A stretch of 11,047 bases of DNA, from NCBI GenBank assembly GCA_020853455.1, contig JADYYV010000121.1, positions 1-11,047 of the forward strand. Direction: 5' to 3'. The notes under the pieces are model-generated. The model was given only the letters and a program-made list of their open reading frames with translations. It ran no database searches and was not told the DNA's origin. The position numbers and the translations under genes were made by a program. Every line of letters starts with the position of its first letter. The first letter of the stretch is position 1. This DNA is from Alphaproteobacteria bacterium (lineage in GTDB: Bacteria > Pseudomonadota > Alphaproteobacteria > Micavibrionales > UBA2020). Below are positions 6,356 to 11,047 of this stretch, in pieces.

Positions 6356-6385
6356 CCTAGATATAACAACAAATTAACCCGTGAT

Positions 6386-6422
6386 TTGCCCAAACCCGCG
6401 ACCTCGCCTATACTGTGATGGC
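6386..6422 (+). promoter_or_regulatory. Promoter of malic enzyme, predicted leaderless transcript
   Basis: TTGCCC (6386-6391), a 17-bp spacer and TATACT (6409-6414, 5 of 6 to TATAAT) make a good sigma70-type promoter. Transcription would begin at about 6420-6422, and the ATG is at 6423, so the mRNA would have a leader of 0-3 nt. No Shine-Dalgarno is present before the ATG, consistent with leaderless translation. Just upstream, ATAA-N7-TTAAC (6363-6378) differs by one base from the CtrA consensus. Confidence 0.6.
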
Positions 6423-8144
6423 ATGAAAAAACTGTTTAACGCTGCCGCGGCCAAATTACGCCGCCTGTTCGGGCAAGAGCCTGCGCAGGACGCAAGGCAT
6501 GGCCATTCCATCTTGCATGATGCCGCGCAAAATAAATCGACGGGATTCACGCGCGAAGAGCGCGACGCGCAGGGCTTGCGCGGCTTGCTGCCGCACAAGG
6601 TGACGACGCAGGACGAACAGGTCGCATCCGCGCTGGCGCAAATGCGCGGCAAAACGACAAGCATCGAAAAATACATTTACCTGTCGTCGCTGCAGGACCG
6701 CAACGAACGGCTGTTTTATAAACTGGCGCAGGAAAACGTCGAGGAAATACTGCCGCTGATTTACACGCCGACGGTCGGCGAGGCGAGCCAGAAATTTTCC
6801 CACATCTTCCGCCGTCCGCGCGGGCTGTATATCACGCCCGACGACAAAGGCAAAATCCGCGAGATACTGGATAACTGGCCCGAAGCCGATGTGCGCCAGA
6901 TCGTTGTGACCGATGGCCAGCGTATCCTGGGCCTTGGCGACCTTGGCGCGAACGGCATGGGCATCCCGATCGGCAAGCTTGCGCTTTATACCATTGCGGG
7001 CGGGCTCGACCCGCAAAAGGCGCTGCCGGTGATGTTCGATGTCGGCACGAATAACGACATCATGCGCAACGACCCCATGTATTTGGGATATCCGCACAAG
7101 CGGCTGGAAGGCGCGGCATACGACGAACTTATGAAGGAATTCGTGGATGCCGTGAAAGACAAATTCCCGAAAGCCATGCTGCAATTCGAGGATTTCAAGA
7201 CCGAAAACGCTTTCCGCCTCATGAACGAATACCGCGACAAGATTACGTCGTTCAACGACGACATTCAGGGCACGGCGGCGGTCGCGCTGGCGGGCGTTCT
7301 TGCGTCCAGCCGTCTCACCGGCACGGACTTCAGGGATCAGCGCATCATGTTTCTGGGCGCGGGTTCCGCCGCAACCGGCATCGCCGACCTGATGGTCAAG
7401 GAACTGCAGGCGCAGGGATTGACCGAAGCAGAAGCGCGCAGCCGCATTTCGCTTGTGGACTCAAAAGGCCTCGTGACAACCGGCCGCGCGAAGATCGAGG
7501 ATAACAAAGCCCCCTTTGCGCAAGACCACGCGCCCGCCACGCTACTGGAGGCGATCAACGACCTGAGGCCGACCGTATTGATCGGCGCGACAGGATCGCC
7601 GAATACTTTTACCAAAGAAGTCATCGAGGCGATGAGCGCGATCAACGCGCGCCCCGTCATTTTCGCCCTGTCGAACCCGACAAGCCACGCCGAATGCACG
7701 GCGGAGCAAGCGTATAGCTGGAGCGGCGGCAGAGCCGTGTTCGCCAGCGGCAGCCCCTTCGGCCCCGTTACGGTCGATGGCAAAACCTATCAGGCCGGTC
7801 AGGGAAATAACGCCTATATTTTCCCCGGTCTCGGCCTTGGCGTAAACCTGAGCGAAGCCGCAAAAATAACCGACAGCATGTTCCTCGCCTCCGCGCGCGC
7901 ATTGGCAGGCATGGTCAGCGATGAAGACCTGAAAAACGGCACGCTGTATCCGCCGCTGAAAGACATCCGCAAGGTATCCGCAAAAATCGCCGAAGCGGTG
8001 ATCGTGACGGCGGGCGAAGAACAAGTTGCAGGCGTGCCGCAACCTGCAAACCTTGGCGCATACATACAGTCAAAGATGTATGACCCGTCCTACGACGCGG
8101 CGAAACCCGCTGCGCCGAAATCAGGCCTGAAAGCCGCCCCATAA
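6423..8144 (+). CDS. maeA: NAD(P)-dependent malic enzyme (SfcA/MaeA type)
   Basis: The 573-aa product is a complete large-form malic enzyme, which oxidatively decarboxylates malate to pyruvate with NAD(P) and a divalent metal in the cytoplasm. Visible signatures: KYIYLSSLQDRNERLFYKL (83-101), YTPTVG with catalytic-type Y114, VVTDGQRILGLGDLGANGMG then IPIGK with K185, LPVMFDVGTNN (201-211), metal ligands in QFEDF (E256, D257) and FNDDIQGTA (D280), the nucleotide loop FLGAGSAATGIA (310-321), LSNPTSHAE (416-424) and NNAYIFPGLGLGV (462-474). All expected catalytic residues are present. I chose ATG 6423 over an in-frame GTG at 6381 because the latter lies upstream of the -35. NAD versus NADP preference cannot be decided by eye. 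The gene appears monocistronic. Its last 24 bp overlap the convergent methyltransferase gene. Confidence 0.95.
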   Translation: MKKLFNAAAAKLRRLFGQEPAQDARHGHSILHDAAQNKSTGFTREERDAQGLRGLLPHKVTTQDEQVASALAQMRGKTTSIEKYIYLSSLQDRNERLFYKLAQENVEEILPLIYTPTVGEASQKFSHIFRRPRGLYITPDDKGKIREILDNWPEADVRQIVVTDGQRILGLGDLGANGMGIPIGKLALYTIAGGLDPQKALPVMFDVGTNNDIMRNDPMYLGYPHKRLEGAAYDELMKEFVDAVKDKFPKAMLQFEDFKTENAFRLMNEYRDKITSFNDDIQGTAAVALAGVLASSRLTGTDFRDQRIMFLGAGSAATGIADLMVKELQAQGLTEAEARSRISLVDSKGLVTTGRAKIEDNKAPFAQDHAPATLLEAINDLRPTVLIGATGSPNTFTKEVIEAMSAINARPVIFALSNPTSHAECTAEQAYSWSGGRAVFASGSPFGPVTVDGKTYQAGQGNNAYIFPGLGLGVNLSEAAKITDSMFLASARALAGMVSDEDLKNGTLYPPLKDIRKVSAKIAEAVIVTAGEEQVAGVPQPANLGAYIQSKMYDPSYDAAKPAAPKSGLKAAP

Positions 8145-10337
8145 ATCGAGCGCATGGATCGCGCGCAGGCTGGACACCAAAAGATGCGCATCGCGTACGC
8201 GTTCCAGCTGCGCAAAAATTTCCCGCAAGGGGACGAATTCCAGCATTTCCGACAGCTGGAATACGTCCGACATGCCATCCAGTATCACGGCATACGGATA
8301 GACACGCTCCGGCGTCATGCCGAGCGATGAGAAATACCCCTCGCCCAGCTTCGCAACCGCGCGGCGCGGCTGCAGGAATTTAGCGGCGACGTATTCGGCG
8401 GCCTTTTCAGGCGTGATGATCGCGGAGGGCAGGCGGAAGGCCGGCAATACGCAGATTTCCGCGTCGCCTTCGCGCAATTGCGGCGCAGGCAGGCGGCGGC
8501 GTTCCACGCCGATGCTGACTTCGCCCTGATCGTCTATCGCCAGCACGGCGACCGAGGCGACATTCGCGCTTGATTTCGCAGGGATCACGAATTCCAGTTC
8601 ACGGCGCGCAAGTTCCGTTTTGGCGGAGCGGTCGGAAAAGGCCGAGCGAAGGCAGCGCAGGTATCCGGCGCCGTCCGGCGATGCCTCGAAGCCTTGCGTG
8701 CCCTGACGCTCCAGCATCGCCTCGATGCTGCAGGTGTATATGTCGACCTGCCCCAGGCGCGGCAGTTCGGGGCCCAGCCACTTATCGGGACGCTGCCCCA
8801 GTTTGCGCAGCAGAGCATAGATATTCATTTCCAGACGCGCTTCGGGCAGCAGGCCGACCTGCGACGCACGCAGCAAATCCTGCGCGGGATAAAGCCGCAC
8901 TTCGCCGCTGGTGCTGAAGCCCGAAATATCCGGCGAGATTTTATAGCTATGCTCCGTGCCGTCGCTTTGCACCGGCGCGAAAACGGAACCCACGATTTCG
9001 TCCATCAGCCCGGCGGAGGGATAATAACGCAAACCTTCCTGCAATTCGGGCATCTGCGTCGTCGAAAGCCCTGCCCGCTCTGCCAGCCGCGCCAGCAGCT
9101 GCACGCTGGAATCCGCGATCGCGACAGGTTCGACCACATGGCCCGACCAGACTTTCTCATCGAGGTTGGGCGAGCTGCGCGGCACAAGGTTGGTCAGCGG
9201 GCGCGGATAGCCGTGTTTCGCATAGACCATCAGCCGCCCGTCGCCGCCGGTCAAATACGGCAGGCAATCCGTGACCATGCCGGGGCGCGCGACCATATCG
9301 TAAAGCGTTCCCGTTTCGGTGCTTTTCCAGCTGGAAAATTGCAGATATTTCGGCGGTGTCAGGGCGACGGCGCGTTCGGCCAGTATCAGGCTGGCATCGG
9401 CCGGCACTTTTTCAACGACGGCGATGTAATTCGTCGCCGGGAAATTGCGCGGCGCGCCGTTTTCATTGTGCAGGCGGATCTTGTCGCGGAAGCGGTTCTC
9501 GACGATCCACGGGTTCCAGCTGGGCGCCGCATAAATCACGCGCCCGCCGATGGCCGCCAGTTCGCGCCGGTAATCGGCGGGCGTCCACCAGGCGTATTCC
9601 TCCAGCACCTCCGCCGCCCAGTCGGTGCGGTAATTTTTGCGCAGCGCGAATTCGGCCGCCCATTTGGCGGGCAGGCGGAAACGGCGGTATCCCGTGGGCG
9701 CGACCAGCGACTCTTCGATAAAAAATCCGCGGTCACGTTCGGGCCGCAGCGAACGTGCCGTCGCCGAGAACAGGACCAGCAGGTCTGCGTCGCTCATCGT
9801 CGCAACCTCGTACCCTTCGCCGTCGGCCAGCACGTCGAGCGTGACGAATTCATTCTCCGGCTCCGCGCAGAAATCGCGGATGACCATGATGCCGCCTTCC
9901 TTCAGGAGCGCCATCTGGTTGCGCAGCGCGTTCACGACATGCGCGGCGTTATAGTCGTTGAAAGAATAGATGTGATGCAGCACGCTGGAATTCAGGATGC
10001 CGTCATAACAACCGGGCGCCCCCGCCGGTTTTTCGACATCGCCGATCTCGAAGCGCAGGTTTGGCAGTTTATAATTGTCGGACGCGTATTTGACCGTGCC
10101 GGGATTGATGTCGATGCCCACCACCTGCACCGTCGGGTTCAGCTGCGCGAACTGGAAAGAGCCAAGGCCGGAGCCGCAGCCCATATCGGCGATCACCGCG
10201 CCCGGACGCAGCAGGAAGTGCGCGGCGGTCACGGCCAGTTTCTGCTGCATGGTTTTGTCCATGCCCGCGAAATAACGGTCGTAATCGCTGCCGGCGCCGC
10301 GCGCTTGTGACGAATATGTGTCTTGCGAAGCAGTCAT
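8121..10337 (-). CDS. SAM-dependent methyltransferase fused to two degenerate Nudix-like domains
   Basis: This 738-aa protein opens with a class I methyltransferase domain (about 30-200): VIADMGCGSG (48-57) is the SAM glycine loop, VVGIDINPG (72-80) carries the acidic D76, FEIGDV (96-101) the following acidic residue, and YDGILNSSVLHHI (111-123) the motif IV region. Residues 210-330 are unrecognised and Trp/Arg-rich. Two later segments look Nudix-like to me. In the first (about 345-457), VVEPVA...LLARLAERAGL stands where a Nudix box would be, followed by YYPSAGLMDE. In the second (about 594-720), VAVLAIDDQGEVSIGVERR is followed by LPAFRL..AIITPEKAAEYVAAKFL and GYFSSLGMTPERVY. Neither keeps REUXEE, so hydrolysis is doubtful. 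The start ATG abuts the upstream RTX stop (TAAATG) without a Shine-Dalgarno, implying translational coupling. Methyl acceptor unknown. The methyltransferase call is secure; the Nudix call is inference. Confidence 0.8.
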   Translation of the reverse strand: MTASQDTYSSQARGAGSDYDRYFAGMDKTMQQKLAVTAAHFLLRPGAVIADMGCGSGLGSFQFAQLNPTVQVVGIDINPGTVKYASDNYKLPNLRFEIGDVEKPAGAPGCYDGILNSSVLHHIYSFNDYNAAHVVNALRNQMALLKEGGIMVIRDFCAEPENEFVTLDVLADGEGYEVATMSDADLLVLFSATARSLRPERDRGFFIEESLVAPTGYRRFRLPAKWAAEFALRKNYRTDWAAEVLEEYAWWTPADYRRELAAIGGRVIYAAPSWNPWIVENRFRDKIRLHNENGAPRNFPATNYIAVVEKVPADASLILAERAVALTPPKYLQFSSWKSTETGTLYDMVARPGMVTDCLPYLTGGDGRLMVYAKHGYPRPLTNLVPRSSPNLDEKVWSGHVVEPVAIADSSVQLLARLAERAGLSTTQMPELQEGLRYYPSAGLMDEIVGSVFAPVQSDGTEHSYKISPDISGFSTSGEVRLYPAQDLLRASQVGLLPEARLEMNIYALLRKLGQRPDKWLGPELPRLGQVDIYTCSIEAMLERQGTQGFEASPDGAGYLRCLRSAFSDRSAKTELARRELEFVIPAKSSANVASVAVLAIDDQGEVSIGVERRRLPAPQLREGDAEICVLPAFRLPSAIITPEKAAEYVAAKFLQPRRAVAKLGEGYFSSLGMTPERVYPYAVILDGMSDVFQLSEMLEFVPLREIFAQLERVRDAHLLVSSLRAIHALDLWGGFQA

Positions 10338-11047
10338 TTACGTGACAATCAGGTTACCGTTCAAGACCATAGTATCGACATCCGGCAGGCCCGTGACGCC
10401 CGTCAGATAGGCGACAGTGCTGTAATTCGCGGCAACGCCCGACCCCGTGACATCCACCTTAACCAGTGTCTGCGTGCCCTGCTGCACCAGCATGACGAAG
10501 TCCGACAGCGTATCGACGCCCGCCGTATAGTAAGACAGGATATCGGAGATATCGATGGCATCACCGCCAGCCGCCGAAAAATCGCGGACGGTGTCGACAT
10601 TCGTTGAAACCACAGGACCGCCGATCACAAAGGTGTCGGCTCCTGCATCGCCATACATGACATCGGACGCCACGCCGCCATCAAGCGTATCGTCGCCGTT
10701 GCCGCCGTAAAGAGTGTCCCGCCCGTCGCCACCAATGACTGTATCGCTGCCGTCTTCGCCTCGCAGGGCGTTTGCGGCGGCATTACCCGTGATGACGTTA
10801 TCAAGACCGTTGCCGGTAATCCGGATAGTCGCAGGACCGAATGCCGTCGCATTCTCGATGAAATCGTCCATCGTGTAATTCGCAACGGCGATGACCGTAT
10901 CCGTGCCTTCACCCGCGAATTCAATCACACTGTCTTGCGCGAAGTTATAAATGATGACGTCATCGCCCAGGCCGCCCATCAGCGTATCGGCGCCTATGCC
11001 GCCTTCAAGCGTGTCGTTACCATCGCCTCCAATCAGCGTATCGTTGC
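10338..11047 (-). CDS. RTX calcium-binding protein with type I secretion C-terminal domain (5' end outside window)
   Basis: The frame is open from the window edge to TAA at 10340..10338 (235 residues visible). Nonapeptides LIGGDGNDT, LEGGIGADT, LMGGLGDDV and later LRGEDGSDT, VIGGDGRDT, LYGGNGDDT, LDGGVASDV, MYGDAGADT form two beta-roll blocks. Between them is a VIEFAGEGTDTVIAVANYTM...GPATIRITGNGLDNVITGN module of the same type as in the left RTX gene. The last ~100 residues (TVRDFSAAGGDAIDISDIL...LSDFVMLVQQGTQTLVKVDV...GLPDVDTMVLNGNLIVT) match the C-terminal target domain of the VCA0849 class of type I secreted proteins, ending in hydrophobic LIVT. The protein should be exported through an ABC/TolC machine not encoded here. 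It is co-directional and directly adjacent (0 bp) to the methyltransferase gene. Exoprotein function unknown. Confidence 0.9.
   Translation of the reverse strand, partial: NDTLIGGDGNDTLEGGIGADTLMGGLGDDVIIYNFAQDSVIEFAGEGTDTVIAVANYTMDDFIENATAFGPATIRITGNGLDNVITGNAAANALRGEDGSDTVIGGDGRDTLYGGNGDDTLDGGVASDVMYGDAGADTFVIGGPVVSTNVDTVRDFSAAGGDAIDISDILSYYTAGVDTLSDFVMLVQQGTQTLVKVDVTGSGVAANYSTVAYLTGVTGLPDVDTMVLNGNLIVT

Noticed and set aside
6381..6422. GTG start 14 codons upstream for malic enzyme
   Set aside because: It lies upstream of the -35 element at 6386, has no ribosome binding site, and the added residues do not look like the family N-terminus.
8694..10310. Plus-strand 538-codon open frame
   Set aside because: Exactly antisense to the methyltransferase gene, Arg/His-rich, with no motif; high GC lowers stop frequency in this frame.

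Overview
The window looks like chromosomal DNA of a GC-rich alphaproteobacterium. The protein families (IalB, a PA0069-type radical SAM protein, RTX exoproteins) and two regulatory motifs point the same way: a TTAA-N7-TTAAC site matching the CtrA consensus and a GTTC-N7-GTTC site matching the alphaproteobacterial LexA consensus. I cannot name a genus. No RNA gene, CRISPR array, insertion sequence or phage gene was seen.

Layout from left to right. 1-1097 (minus): the N-terminal 365 codons of an RTX calcium-binding repeat protein, whose 3' end lies outside the window. 1098-1276: AT-rich promoter region with a CtrA-like box, a -10 element, a small hairpin and a good ribosome binding site. 1277-2374 (minus): a PA0069-family radical SAM protein. 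2375-2435: its promoter, with a LexA-like direct repeat, next to an intrinsic terminator built into the end of the next gene. 2436-3209 and 3218-3778 (both minus): an operon of an IalB-family periplasmic protein followed 8 bp later by a TTG-initiated alpha/beta-hydrolase lipoprotein. 3779-3973: divergent intergenic region. 3974-6355 (plus): a 793-aa polytopic membrane protein with a central spermidine-synthase-like Rossmann domain. 6423-8144 (plus): malic enzyme, probably from a leaderless transcript. 8121-10337 (minus): a 738-aa protein with an N-terminal SAM methyltransferase domain and a long C-terminal part resembling two degenerate Nudix folds. 10338-11047 (minus): the C-terminal 235 residues of a second RTX protein with a type I secretion signal, its stop codon directly abutting the methyltransferase start (TAAATG).

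How the genes relate. Two paralogous RTX exoprotein genes, both on the minus strand, bracket metabolic and envelope genes. The right-hand RTX gene and the methyltransferase/Nudix-like gene form one translationally coupled unit, which is the best candidate here for an undescribed system: a secreted RTX protein paired with a large cytoplasmic modifying or sensing enzyme. The left RTX gene appears to be under CtrA-type control and the radical SAM gene under LexA-type control. The IalB/lipoprotein pair is a small envelope operon, and malic enzyme appears to be an independently transcribed central-carbon gene.
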